Below are positions 34,701 to 42,687 of a stretch of DNA of 53,759 nucleotides, in pieces. Below the pieces are notes generated by a model. It was not told where the DNA came from. It saw nothing but the letters and a program-made list of their open reading frames with translations, and made no database searches. Within the stretch, counting starts at the first letter, position 1; each line of letters opens with the position of its first letter. Source of the DNA: CAYTEO01 sp964436825 (lineage in GTDB: Bacteria; Krumholzibacteriota; Krumholzibacteriia; LZORAL124-64-63); NCBI GenBank assembly GCA_964436825.1, contig CAYTEO010000014.1:1-53759 (forward strand). The letters are read 5' to 3'. Both the position numbers and the translations under genes were made by a program.

Positions 34701-35821
34701 CGCGATGTTCCCCGGGGAGCGACGCGGACGCCGTTGGCCAGCCGCATCAGGAGCGAATCACTGCCCAGCACCAGGACCTCTCCGGGCGAGAGGTCGCCCG
34801 CGACGGCCGCGGTCTGGTCGGAACCGGCGAGAACCTCCACCGGCACGACGCGGATCGTGTCGGCCTCCACCACGTGGACCCGCGCGGACGCGGCTCCGGC
34901 GAGAACGGCCGCGGCCGGCACCAGCAGGACATCGGGCAGGAAATCGATCCCCAGCCTGACCTCGACCGAGGCGCCCAGGGGCAGGCCGAACGGTGGTTCC
35001 TCCAGCAGGATGTCCACGGTGCCGGTGCCGGTCGTCCCGGCCGAGGGATGGATCCGTCCCACCGTCGCGGCCAGGGTCCTTCCGGCGTGGACCAGGGTGG
35101 CCGGCCCGCCGGGGGTGATGCGGGCCAGGTCGGCCGCGGCGACCGTGACCCGGACCCGGCAGGGCGAGGCGTTCTCCACCCTCAGCAGGGGCTGGGTGGG
35201 CGCCACGACATCGCCCAGTTCCACCAGCAGGTCGGTGACCCTGCCGGCGAAGGGGGCCAGCACCGTGAAGTAGGACAGCTGCGTTTCCTGTGCCGCCAGC
35301 TCGCTCCGGAGGCCGGCCAGCCGTATCCGCGCCTCCTCGTAGCGGTTCTCGGACGCCTCCAGCTGCTGGGCGGAGATGGCCTCGTGCGCGTGGAGCATGC
35401 GGTCGTTGTCCAGGGTGGCCTTGAGATTGGCCACGGTGCGCTCCATGCTGGCGATCGAGCGTTCCAGGTTGGCCACGGCGGCGGCGACGGCTGCCCGACC
35501 GTCTCGGGGGGCAGCAGCGGTCCCGTCCAGTTCCAGCAGGGGATCCCCTGCCGCGACGGCGTCACCCTCGCGGGCGAGCAGACGGCTGACCACGCCGCCC
35601 GTCCGGGCGCGCAGGGTGGCCTGCCGGTCCGAGGAGATCACGCCATAGCAGACCAGGCTGCCCTGGAAATCCCCCCGCGTGACCCGGCCGGTGGCCACGG
35701 GAATCACCGCTGCGGAGATCGCCCGCTGGCTCATCAGTTGCTGCTTGCGGAGGCGGACCAGGCGGACGGCAGCCGCCAGGACCAGGACCAGGACCGCTCC
35801 CATGATGATTCGGCGTTTCAT
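34697..35821 (-). CDS. RND periplasmic adaptor protein
   Basis: A 374-residue membrane-fusion protein: N-terminal membrane anchor (residues 4-24), lipoyl-like half motifs (A-R-T-G-G-V-V-S-R-L-L-A-R-E-G-D-A-V-A-A-G-D-P-L), a helical hairpin around 95-150, and a beta-barrel beginning near P-F-A-G-R-V. It connects the RND pump with the TolC protein encoded before it. There is no lipobox, so it should be held by its helix. Confidence 0.93.
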   Translation of the reverse strand: MKRRIIMGAVLVLVLAAAVRLVRLRKQQLMSQRAISAAVIPVATGRVTRGDFQGSLVCYGVISSDRQATLRARTGGVVSRLLAREGDAVAAGDPLLELDGTAAAPRDGRAAVAAAVANLERSIASMERTVANLKATLDNDRMLHAHEAISAQQLEASENRYEEARIRLAGLRSELAAQETQLSYFTVLAPFAGRVTDLLVELGDVVAPTQPLLRVENASPCRVRVTVAAADLARITPGGPATLVHAGRTLAATVGRIHPSAGTTGTGTVDILLEEPPFGLPLGASVEVRLGIDFLPDVLLVPAAAVLAGAASARVHVVEADTIRVVPVEVLAGSDQTAAVAGDLSPGEVLVLGSDSLLMRLANGVRVAPRGTSR

Positions 35822-37152
35822 CGCTCGTCTCCTTCGATGACCAGCTGCAGATTGTCCAGGGCGATCACGAAATCGTGGCGGGCCTGGATCAGGGATGCTT
35901 CGGCCAGCCGGCGCTGCGCGCGGGACCGCAGCAGGTTGTCGATGTCGCCCCGATTCGAGTCGTACCGCAACTGTTCCAGGCGACTGACTTCCGTTGCCAG
36001 CGCGAGGGCCGTCTGCTGGGTGGCGATGGCGCTGCGGGCACGCTCGATGTCGGCCAGCGCGGCGGCGACCTCGGCGCGGATCCGGCCCTCGAGCTCCTTG
36101 ACGTCCAGCTCGGCACTGCGCGCGTTCAGGTCGGCTTTCCGGGCCAGGTTCTTCCGCCGTCCCATGTCGAACAGCGGAACGCTGACCATGGCGTCCACGG
36201 ACCAGTACGTGTCGTCGTAGTCGATCGTGCCGGCGTACACGCCGGTCAGCTTGCCACCGATGCTGACCTGGGGCAGTCTGCTGCCGCTGGCGATCCGTGC
36301 CGCGGCACGCCGGGCGGCCGCGGCGCTGCGGGCCGCCTGCAGGTCGCTGCGCCGGTGCAGCGCCTGCCGGACCAGGTCGGCCAGGGGGGGCAGGACGGTG
36401 TCGGTGTCGGCCAACCGGATCGGTACCAGCCGGTAGCGTCCGGGGGCGACCTCGTCCTCGCCGAGCAGGGCCATCAGGTCAGCGTAGTGTCCCTGCCGTG
36501 TCGCCTCCAGCTCCCTGAGCCGCGTGGTGGTCGTCTGGTAGTCGACCCTGGCCTTCAGCACATCCACCCGGGAGTACTGGCCGGTCTTCCAGCCCAGCTC
36601 GATGTGCCCGACCAGGGAGTCCAGGGCCGTCAATTCCTCTTCCAGGGCGGCGATGCGGGCGTCCAGGGACAGCAGGCCCACATAGGTGGCCAGCACCCGG
36701 TGACGGATCTCCAGGGCGGTCCGCCGCGCGGCGTCGGATCCCGCCCGGGCGGCAAGGCGGGCCGACTCGCGGGCGCCGCTGACGGTTCCCCAGCCCAGCA
36801 GGGGAACCCGGTAGCTCAGGGACCAGAAGGTGTACTGGTCGTCGAACGGCATGTTGGGCACCCCGGAGGCCAGCAGCTCCGGGGTCATGGGCCTGATCAG
36901 GGTCTGGTCGCTGCTTCGGACCAGCCCGCCGTTGAGCTGCAGCTCGCCCAGCCCGCGTCCCTTCTCGGCCCGGGCGGCGCGGTCCCGGGCCCGGGCGTCG
37001 GTCTCCGCGGACCGGACGCGGGGATTGGCCGCCATGGCCCGCGCCAGGGCATCCTCGAGGGACAGGCGGACCGCCCCCGCCTCTCCGGCCGTCGCGATGC
37101 CGGCCAGTAGCAGGGTACAGACCAGGATCACGGTTCCCGCGGTGCGTTTCAT
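35818..37152 (-). CDS. TolC-family outer-membrane efflux channel
   Basis: A 444-residue protein starting MKRTAGTVILVCTLLLAGIA (signal peptide), then the usual L-S-L-E-D-A-L-A-R-A-M-A-A-N-P opening of outer-membrane efflux proteins and a repeated helical architecture. ATG 37152 overlaps the TetR stop by ATGA; the longer frame to 37266 lies inside tetR and is rejected. It is the exit duct for the downstream RND pump. Confidence 0.93.
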   Translation of the reverse strand: MKRTAGTVILVCTLLLAGIATAGEAGAVRLSLEDALARAMAANPRVRSAETDARARDRAARAEKGRGLGELQLNGGLVRSSDQTLIRPMTPELLASGVPNMPFDDQYTFWSLSYRVPLLGWGTVSGARESARLAARAGSDAARRTALEIRHRVLATYVGLLSLDARIAALEEELTALDSLVGHIELGWKTGQYSRVDVLKARVDYQTTTTRLRELEATRQGHYADLMALLGEDEVAPGRYRLVPIRLADTDTVLPPLADLVRQALHRRSDLQAARSAAAARRAAARIASGSRLPQVSIGGKLTGVYAGTIDYDDTYWSVDAMVSVPLFDMGRRKNLARKADLNARSAELDVKELEGRIRAEVAAALADIERARSAIATQQTALALATEVSRLEQLRYDSNRGDIDNLLRSRAQRRLAEASLIQARHDFVIALDNLQLVIEGDER

Positions 37153-37724
37153 CCGACCACTCCCTTCAGGAAGATATCCAGGGCTCGCCGGCTCCCGTCG
37201 CGGCTCCCGACCTGCCAGGACGTGAGCAGGGAGCGGGTGACGAGAGCCTGGCCGATGCCCAGACAACAGAGGGCCGCCGCCTCGGGGTCGACCCCGGGAC
37301 GGATCTCTCCCCTGGCGGCGGCGCCCTGCAGGTACGCGGTGATGCGCCCCAGCTGCCCCTGGAAGAGGGACAGCAGCTCCTGGCGGATGTCCTGGTCGCT
37401 GTTGTAGGCGGATGCCGACAGGAACTGGAACGTCACCCCTCGCACCCGCTGCAGGTAGTCCAGCAGGGCGTCGAAATAGGCGGGGAAGAAGACGTCGGGG
37501 GGATCGTCCAGGGAGAACCGACGGAACACCTCGTCGAAGCCGTCGCTGAGCCGGCGAATCATGTGGATGACCAGGTCCCGCTTGTTCCTGAAATGCCGGT
37601 ACATGGCGGGCTCGGTGAACCCCACCCGCCGGGCCACCTTGCCCATGGTGAGATCGCCCAGGCCGTTGGTGATGACCAGGTCCATGGCCTGGTCGAGGAT
37701 GAGATGTTTGCGCGAATCGCTCAC
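37149..37724 (-). CDS. TetR-family transcriptional repressor
   Basis: A 191-residue regulator. The N-terminal helix-turn-helix (L-T-M-G-K-V-A-R-R-V-G-F-T-E-P-A-M-Y-R-H-F, about residues 25-45) is classical TetR, and the rest is a helical ligand-binding and dimerisation domain. As the first gene of the efflux operon it most likely represses its own operon, with an inducing ligand that the pump exports. An imperfect palindrome overlaps the predicted transcription start just upstream. Confidence 0.95.
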   Translation of the reverse strand: MSDSRKHLILDQAMDLVITNGLGDLTMGKVARRVGFTEPAMYRHFRNKRDLVIHMIRRLSDGFDEVFRRFSLDDPPDVFFPAYFDALLDYLQRVRGVTFQFLSASAYNSDQDIRQELLSLFQGQLGRITAYLQGAAARGEIRPGVDPEAAALCCLGIGQALVTRSLLTSWQVGSRDGSRRALDIFLKGVVG

Positions 37725-37742
37725 TGGTGTGGCTTCTCTCGG

Positions 37743-37760
37743 TTAGTGATTGATAACTAA
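37743..37760. promoter_or_regulatory. probable TetR operator
   Basis: An 18-nt imperfect palindrome with outer arms TTAGT and ACTAA and two matched inner positions, AT-rich against the surrounding GC-rich DNA. It starts 19 nt before the tetR ATG and overlaps the -10 box, where a bound repressor would block transcription. Confidence 0.5.
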
Positions 37761-37786
37761 TATAACATGCAATGACGACACGTCAA
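37759..37786 (-). promoter_or_regulatory. promoter of the tetR-tolC-adaptor-RND operon
   Basis: On the minus strand TTGACG (37786-37781), a 16-nt spacer and TATATT (37764-37759) form a good sigma-70-type promoter. The palindrome overlaps its -10 element and start site. Confidence 0.65.
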
Positions 37787-37883
37787 GGGGCGAATGATCG
37801 ATCGCCCCACGACATCCCCGTCGGTGATGGTGGGAATCCTCCGCGCGGTGTGCCACCGGGCCCGTCGGCCCGGTTTCCGGGCA

Positions 37884-37951
37884 GGGATCAGGAGCGGTCG
37901 TGACCTCCCTGCGGCCGCTCCGGCCCGGTCCACAGCGGGATGTCCAGAAGC
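37884..37951 (-). repeat. direct-repeat copy B at the 3' end of the HAD gene
   Basis: Partner of 31455-31522, in the same orientation, 53 of 68 identical without gaps. This copy includes the last codons and stop of the intact HAD gene. The two copies bracket the whole TetR-regulated efflux operon. Confidence 0.6.
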
Positions 37952-38604
37952 TCCGGGAAGGCGTCGATGACCCAGTCCGCCCGGGCAAACTCCACCGCCT
38001 CGCCGAACCCGTAGCGACACCCCACGGTCCGCGCACGGCAGGCCCGGCCCGCGGTGATGTCGTGGATCCGGTCCCCGACGACGACGCTGCGGGCCGGGTC
38101 GTCGATCAGCGCCCGGACCATCCCCGTCTTGTCGGCGGCGATCCCGCGCTCGCGGGCCTGCTGGAGGCAGAGGGTCGCATCGCAGAGCCGGTCCAGGCCG
38201 TGGGCCTCGACGAGGGCCTCGAAGTAGACGCTGCCGGCGTTGGAGAAGACCACCAGGCGGCAGCCGCGGCGGCGCAGCTCGGCCAGGGTGTCGGCCACGC
38301 CGGGGTAGAGCGCCGTGGCGCCGGCGGCGATGGCCCGCACCTCGGCCTCGGCGGTGCGGGCGGCGAACCGCTCGGCGAACCGCTCGTGCGACGCCGGCGG
38401 CACGGACGCAGGATCGAACGCCTCGCGGAAGTACTGCTCCGACGGCAGGCCCATGCTGTCGGCGATGCGTGCCAGGTCGGGCGGCGCGGGGGGGAGGCCC
38501 AGATCGGCACGGGCGGCCGCGTGCCCCTCGGCCACGGCCGCCACGATGGCCCGACGGCTGTCCAGCAGGGTGCCGTCGGTGTCGAACAGGAAGGTCCAGG
38601 TCAC
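37888..38604 (-). CDS. HAD-superfamily phosphatase (phosphoglycolate phosphatase-like)
   Basis: A 238-residue HAD hydrolase. Motif I is F-D-T-D-G-T-L-L-D-S (nucleophile D8), motif II V-V-F-S-N-A, motif III the lysine in A-A-D-K-T-G, and motif IV V-V-G-D-R-I-H-D. A helical cap follows motif I, as in phosphoglycolate phosphatase and related enzymes acting on small phosphate esters. The start is GTG at 38604, overlapping the selenoprotein stop by GTGA, so translation is coupled to complete reading of the selenoprotein frame. Confidence 0.9.
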   Translation of the reverse strand: MTWTFLFDTDGTLLDSRRAIVAAVAEGHAAARADLGLPPAPPDLARIADSMGLPSEQYFREAFDPASVPPASHERFAERFAARTAEAEVRAIAAGATALYPGVADTLAELRRRGCRLVVFSNAGSVYFEALVEAHGLDRLCDATLCLQQARERGIAADKTGMVRALIDDPARSVVVGDRIHDITAGRACRARTVGCRYGFGEAVEFARADWVIDAFPELLDIPLWTGPERPQGGHDRS

Positions 38605-38831
38605 CGGAGACGTTCCCGGATCAGGCCGGCCACCTCGCCCGGCTCGGCGTGGCGTCCCAGGCGTTTCTTGGAGAAGACCAGCTCTCCGTCCAGGGTCACC
38701 TCGAAGACGCCTCCCGCCGACGGGATCAGCTCGGCCGCCAGGCCGAACTCCTCCTGCAGCTCCGCCGCCAGACCGACGGCGATGGGCTCGTAGTTTCAGA
38801 CCTTGCAGTACTCGATGGACAGGGTGTGCAT
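38601..38831 (-). CDS. SelW/Rdx-family selenoprotein with in-frame UGA (Sec12)
   Basis: Reading from ATG 38831 (AGAGGAG 6 nt upstream) gives M-H-T-L-S-I-E-Y-C-K-V, then TGA at 38798-38796, then N-Y-E-P-I-A-V-G-L-A-A-E-L and on in frame to S-K-K-R-L-G-R-H-A-E-P-G-E-V and a final TGA. With the first TGA read as selenocysteine the 76-residue product is a complete SelW/SelT/SelH-type thioredoxin-fold protein, with C-x-x-U exactly where the family has C-x-x-C or C-x-x-U. A hairpin with loop GGUCU follows the UGA. Known members are thought to be redox proteins. It lies between the dehydrogenase and HAD genes on one transcript. Annotation pipelines would cut it at residue 11. Confidence 0.9.
38764..38780 (-). 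promoter_or_regulatory. bacterial SECIS-like hairpin
   Basis: Downstream of the UGA the mRNA reads GCCGUC-GGUCU-GGCGGC, a 6-bp stem with loop GGUCU beginning 21 nt after the UGA. The E. coli fdhF SECIS element also carries GGUCU in its apical loop, about 18 nt after its UGA. The match in loop and distance supports SelB-dependent selenocysteine insertion. Confidence 0.7.
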
Positions 38832-38842
38832 CGTCGCTCCTC

Positions 38843-40015
38843 TCAGAACCGGATCAGCAGCTTGGGCCAGGCGGCCAGCTTCTTCTCGAACGACTCGGGC
38901 GTGAACTCCTCGACCGGGACGACCGTCTCGGTGCCGCCGCCCAGGATGACGTCGTGGATCCGCTCCTGGATCCGGTTGGAGCGGTCCTCCAGCAGGTTGC
39001 GGGTGACGTACCAGGTGGCGAAGACCTGCCGGCCGATGACCGTCCGCAGGGTCAGGCCGCCCACGATCAGCCGGTCGAAGTTCTGGATCTGGAAGTTGCC
39101 CTGCTTCAGCCCGAACAGGATCACCTCGCCGCCGCGACGGGTGGCCTGGATGGCGTTGTTGACGCTGCTGTTGAATCCGGCCATCTCCATGGCCACGTCC
39201 ACCCCCTGGCCGCCGGCGGCCTCGCGCACGGCGCGGACCACCTCCTTGTCGGCGGCGTAGCCGTGGGCGGGGGCGTGGCTGAGGTCCACCTCCACCACCT
39301 CGTCGGCACCCAGCTCCCGGGCCATCTCCCGGTGGCGCGGGTCCGGCTCGACGCCGATCACCCGGGTGGCGCCCAGGGCCTTGGCGATCAGGATGACGAA
39401 CAGGCCGATGGTCCCGCAGCCGAACACGGCCACGGTCTTGCCCCGCAGGTCGGCCGTCGTGCAGGCGTGCACCGCGTTGCCGAACGGCTCCTGCAGGGCG
39501 GCCACCTTCAGCTTGATCTTCCGGTGGTCGGTGGGCCACAGGACGCCGGCCGGCAGCTTGATGTACTCGGCGAAGCAGCCGTCGCGGGTGATGCCGATGA
39601 TCTGGTTGCGGGCGCAGATGTGGTGCTGCCCGATGCGGCACTGGTAGCAGGTGCCGCAGACGATGTGCGACTCGGTGGAGACGATGTCCTTGGGCCGGTA
39701 GCCGTGGCGGGCGGCCGCCCGCGAGCCGACCTGGACGATCTCGCCCACCATCTCGTGGCCGATGATCCGGGTCGTCTTCTTCTCCTTCTTCAGGCTGTCG
39801 AAGATGTAGCCCTTGAAGGCCGAGCGGTACCAGATGCCGCGGTCGCTCCCGCAGACGCCGGCGAAGATGATCTTCACCACCACGTTGTCGGCGTCCTCGG
39901 GGTCGGCGGACTCGTCCAGGACGGGGCGGGGCATCTCCTGCAGGCGGAAGCCGCGGGTCGTGTCCCAGGGCATGGTCGCCTTGTCGTAGACCAGCGCCCG
40001 CATCGTGTCGGTCAT
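38843..40015 (-). CDS. zinc-dependent alcohol/threonine dehydrogenase-like protein
   Basis: A 390-residue MDR enzyme. Catalytic zinc ligands are C55 (G-V-C-G-S-D) and H87-E88 (G-H-E-M-V-G-E). The structural-zinc lobe has C120, C123, C126 and C134. The Rossmann motif V-F-G-C-G-T-I-G-L-F follows. It resembles threonine dehydrogenase and sorbitol dehydrogenase-like enzymes; the insertion F-D-S-L-K-K-E-K-K before the catalytic histidine is unusual. NAD(P)-dependent oxidation of an alcohol is expected. It is the first gene of the group with the selenoprotein and HAD phosphatase. GGAGGGA precedes the ATG. Confidence 0.9.
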   Translation of the reverse strand: MTDTMRALVYDKATMPWDTTRGFRLQEMPRPVLDESADPEDADNVVVKIIFAGVCGSDRGIWYRSAFKGYIFDSLKKEKKTTRIIGHEMVGEIVQVGSRAAARHGYRPKDIVSTESHIVCGTCYQCRIGQHHICARNQIIGITRDGCFAEYIKLPAGVLWPTDHRKIKLKVAALQEPFGNAVHACTTADLRGKTVAVFGCGTIGLFVILIAKALGATRVIGVEPDPRHREMARELGADEVVEVDLSHAPAHGYAADKEVVRAVREAAGGQGVDVAMEMAGFNSSVNNAIQATRRGGEVILFGLKQGNFQIQNFDRLIVGGLTLRTVIGRQVFATWYVTRNLLEDRSNRIQERIHDVILGGGTETVVPVEEFTPESFEKKLAAWPKLLIRF

Positions 40016-40075
40016 CGGCGGTCCCTCCGGGGTTGTGGCCCGCGCCCGCAGCGTCGATGCGCGGGCGCGGGGTCC

Positions 40076-40104
40076 AAGGTACTACCGCCGGTCGGGAGGA
40101 TCAA
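40076..40104 (-). promoter_or_regulatory. candidate promoter of the dehydrogenase-selW-HAD operon
   Basis: On the minus strand TTGATC (40104-40099), a 17-nt spacer and TACCTT (40081-40076), about 60 nt before the dehydrogenase ATG. Confidence 0.45.
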
Positions 40105-40109
40105 CCGGA

Positions 40110-40137
40110 GCGGGCCCCCGCCGGGGCGGGGGCCCGC
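40110..40137 (-). terminator. hairpin after the ParA-like gene
   Basis: A perfect 13-bp GC stem (40110-40122 with 40125-40137) lies just beyond the ParA-like stop codon and before the next promoter. No T-run follows. Confidence 0.5.
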
Positions 40138-40169
40138 ATGGAACTCGCGGCGCGGTGGGAGCGCCGGCG

Positions 40170-41336
40170 TCAGTTGACCGTATCGTAGTCGTCGTCGCCG
40201 TAACCCCAGAAGTCGTAGCGGTCGTCGCGCTCGCCGCGCTCCTCCTCGGCCACCAGCTCGTCCAGGGAGATGAAATCGGGCTCGTCGGGGGAAGCCTCCG
40301 GCTCGAGATCGAGCAGCGAGGAGGAGCCGTCGCCGGCGGCCGGGGCGGCCACGCGGCGCGTGGCCGCGAACAGCTCCCGCAGCAGCCGGTGGGATCCCGC
40401 GGCGGCCGTCGCGGCCTGCAGGGAAGCCGGTTCCGGTATCTCCTCCCTGGGTTCCACGGGGAGGTCCGGCTCCTGCGCCTGGGTGGCCTGCGACCGGTCC
40501 GCCTTCAGGAACCGCAGCACGATCTCGTCCATCAGGTCGAAGTAGGCCCGGCTGCCCTGGCTGCGGCGGTCGTGGATGACCGTCGGCTTGCCGTGCTGGG
40601 CCATCTCGGTCAGGCGGGTATTGCGGGGGACGGACGTGTCCAGCAGGTCCGGGCCGAACTCGTCGTCCAGCAGGTCGGCCACGCGGCGGCTCATGCGGGT
40701 CCTGTGGTCGGTCATCGTCAGGAAGAGCCCCTCGCGTTGCAGCCGCGGGCAGTGGTGGGCGGCGAACTCGTCGACGAACCGCAGCAGGCGGTCCAGGGAG
40801 GCGCGGCACAGCTCCTCGGCCTGGACCGGCACCAGGTAGGCGTCCGACGCGCGCAGCGACGCCTGGGTCTCGACACCGAAGCCCGGCGGGCAGTCGATCA
40901 GGATCGTGTCGTACTCCGGGGAGGAGGCGTGCACCGCGGCGGCCAGGGCGTCGGGACGCTCCTCCATGAGCTTGCGGTACTGCTGCTCTTCCGGGAGGGT
41001 CCAGACGTCGGGCACGACGATCCGCAGGCCGTCCAGCTCGGTGGGGTGGGCCACCTCGTCGAGGGACAGGCCCGAGAGGATGACGTCGCGCAGGCCGCCG
41101 CGCAGGCGGTCCGGGGTGTAGCCGAAGCTGCGCGAGACACCGCACTGGGGATCGGTGCCGACCAGCAGGACGCGGTGGCCGGACAGGGCGAAGCAGGCCG
41201 CCAGGTTGACGGCCGAGGTCGTCTTGCCGACGCCGCCCTTCTGGCTGATGAAGCTCAGGACGCGTGCGCGCGAGAGCCCCCAGGGGTCATGGAGAGGGGC
41301 GGAGGGATCGTTCCCCTCGGGGGGGTACATGGACAT
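40170..41336 (-). CDS. ParA/MinD-family ATPase with acidic tail
   Basis: A 388-residue P-loop ATPase. The deviant Walker A K-G-G-V-G-K-T-T lies near residues 33-40, preceded by F-I-S-Q, with T-D-P-Q-C-G and I-D-C-P-P-G-F-G following, so the ParA fold and dimerising lysine are intact. After the domain (about 275) there is a low-complexity, Pro/Glu-rich region and an acidic tail with E-E-R-G-E-R-D-D-R-Y-D-F-W-G-Y. No ParB or parS site is near, so it is more likely an orphan ParA that positions another cargo. ATG 41336 is preferred over GTG 41339 by spacing to AGGAG. Confidence 0.88.
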   Translation of the reverse strand: MSMYPPEGNDPSAPLHDPWGLSRARVLSFISQKGGVGKTTSAVNLAACFALSGHRVLLVGTDPQCGVSRSFGYTPDRLRGGLRDVILSGLSLDEVAHPTELDGLRIVVPDVWTLPEEQQYRKLMEERPDALAAAVHASSPEYDTILIDCPPGFGVETQASLRASDAYLVPVQAEELCRASLDRLLRFVDEFAAHHCPRLQREGLFLTMTDHRTRMSRRVADLLDDEFGPDLLDTSVPRNTRLTEMAQHGKPTVIHDRRSQGSRAYFDLMDEIVLRFLKADRSQATQAQEPDLPVEPREEIPEPASLQAATAAAGSHRLLRELFAATRRVAAPAAGDGSSSLLDLEPEASPDEPDFISLDELVAEEERGERDDRYDFWGYGDDDYDTVN

Positions 41337-41372
41337 CACTGTCGCTCCTGTCGTTGCGGCGGGGATGCGCTT

Positions 41373-42032
41373 TCAGCAGAGCTCCAGGACCTTGGCGACG
41401 AGCCTCTCGACGCCGTCGAACACTTCGGAGATGCGGCCGGCCAGCATGTAGGCCGGCGTCGTGACGATCCGGTGCTCCGGGTCGACGACGACCTGGTCGA
41501 CGGCGGTGTCGACGTGCTCGGCACCCATCTTCCGGATGGCGTCGGCCGTCGTGGGATCGGTACCGATGGTCACCTTGACCGGCGCCTCGCGGCCGAAGAC
41601 CCGGGCCACCAGGGCCGGTGCGATGCAGATGGCGCCGACGACCTTCCCGGCCGCGTGCATGGCCTGCAGGAAGGACTCCACCTCGGGATTGACCGTGCAG
41701 TCCGGTCCCTGGGTGGCGAAGGTGCAGAGGTTCTTGGCGGCGCCGAAGCCGCCCGGCAGGATGACGGCGTCGAAGTCGGCGGCGTCCAGGTCGGCGACGG
41801 CCCGGATCTGGCCACGGGCAATGCGGGCGGCCTCGACCAGGATGTCCCGGCGCTCGCCCTCGACGACCTCGCCGGTCAGGTGGTCGACAACGTGCATCTG
41901 CGGCCCGCGAGGCGCGGCGATCGTCACCTCGGCCCCGGCGCGGTCCAGGGCCAGCAGCGTGGCGGTGGCCTCGTGGATCTCGGCGCCGTCGTAGACACCG
42001 CACCCGCTGAGGATCACGGCGATTCGTTTCAT
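41373..42032 (-). CDS. elbB: ElbB-like DJ-1/PfpI-family protein
   Basis: A 219-residue protein closely resembling E. coli ElbB (isoprenoid biosynthesis-associated glyoxalase). It has S-G-C-G-V-Y-D-G-A-E-I-H-E-A, the loop P-G-G-F-G-A-A-K-N-L and the nucleophile-elbow cysteine C136 in G-A-I-C-I-A-P-A. AAGGGGGTG lies before the ATG. The family shows weak glyoxalase activity; its true role is unsettled. The neighbouring ParA-like gene follows by 36 nt and may be cotranscribed. Confidence 0.93.
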   Translation of the reverse strand: MKRIAVILSGCGVYDGAEIHEATATLLALDRAGAEVTIAAPRGPQMHVVDHLTGEVVEGERRDILVEAARIARGQIRAVADLDAADFDAVILPGGFGAAKNLCTFATQGPDCTVNPEVESFLQAMHAAGKVVGAICIAPALVARVFGREAPVKVTIGTDPTTADAIRKMGAEHVDTAVDQVVVDPEHRIVTTPAYMLAGRISEVFDGVERLVAKVLELC

Positions 42033-42068
42033 TCGATCCACCCCCTTGTCGCGTATTCGTGGAGCGCG

Positions 42069-42097
42069 ATTGTCGTGCCCGCCCCATCCCCTGTCAA
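42069..42097 (-). promoter_or_regulatory. promoter of elbB
   Basis: On the minus strand a perfect TTGACA (42097-42092), a 17-nt spacer and GACAAT (42074-42069), about 40 nt before the elbB ATG. Confidence 0.6.
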
Positions 42098-42125
42098 GAG
42101 GGAGAGCGCTGGTGCCACATTTCTC

Positions 42126-42153
42126 TTGGACACGTCGGCGGAGGGCATAGTTT
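42126..42153 (+). promoter_or_regulatory. candidate promoter of the ACT-domain gene
   Basis: TTGGAC (42126-42131), a 16-nt spacer and TAGTTT (42148-42153), about 40 nt before the preferred ATG at 42196. Divergent from the elbB promoter. Confidence 0.3.
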
Positions 42154-42195
42154 TGACCTGTGAGCTGTCCGGATCGCTTTTTCCGGGAGAAGACG

Positions 42196-42669
42196 ATGTC
42201 CAGGATCGCCGTCGGCGGCATGCTCGAGACCAGGGACCTGGTGATGGTCATGGTCCAGGGGACCAGGCGGGGACCCGGCGTGGCCGGGGCCGCCCTGTCG
42301 TCCCTGGGCCGGCACGGCATCAACGTCCTGTGTGTCGTCTCCTCGCCCGATTCCTCCGGCAGGGAGAACCTGACCATCGCCATCGGCTCCCAGGACCTGG
42401 ACCAGGCGCTGGGCCTGCTCCAGCAGGTCAAGGAGGACATCGAGGCCGAGCGGATCGACGTCCGGCGCCACTGCTGCCTCGTCTCGGTCTACGGTCCCCA
42501 TTTCAGCGAGCGCCCGTCGATCGCCGGCCAGATGTTCGACGCCCTGGCGCGTCGCGGGATCGACATCCACGCCATCAGCACGTCGGTCTCGACGGTCTCG
42601 TGCCTCATCGACGAGCAGGACCTGGAGCAGGCCCGCCAGGCCATCCGCGAGACCTTCGTCCTCCCCTGA
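42196..42669 (+). CDS. tandem ACT-domain protein (aspartate kinase regulatory-like)
   Basis: A 157-residue protein made of two ACT-like domains. The first (about 14-75) has G-P-G-V-A-G-A-A-L-S-S-L-G-R-H-G-I-N-V. The second (about 88-155) has V-S-V-Y-G-P-H-F followed by P-S-I-A-G-Q-M-F-D-A-L-A-R-R-G-I-D-I-H-A-I-S-T-S. These are the ligand-binding patterns of the aspartate kinase regulatory part, but no kinase domain is present. It may sense an amino acid such as lysine or threonine. ATG 42196 is preferred to GTG 42160 because GGGAG is correctly placed and the domain starts there. Confidence 0.85.
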   Translation: MSRIAVGGMLETRDLVMVMVQGTRRGPGVAGAALSSLGRHGINVLCVVSSPDSSGRENLTIAIGSQDLDQALGLLQQVKEDIEAERIDVRRHCCLVSVYGPHFSERPSIAGQMFDALARRGIDIHAISTSVSTVSCLIDEQDLEQARQAIRETFVLP

Positions 42670-42687
42670 GCGCCGCCGCCGGCCGCC

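Noticed and set aside
31155..35273. 1372-codon plus-strand frame opposite the RND pump and adaptor
   Set aside because: Antisense of two recognisable proteins; no domain, no plausible start signal.
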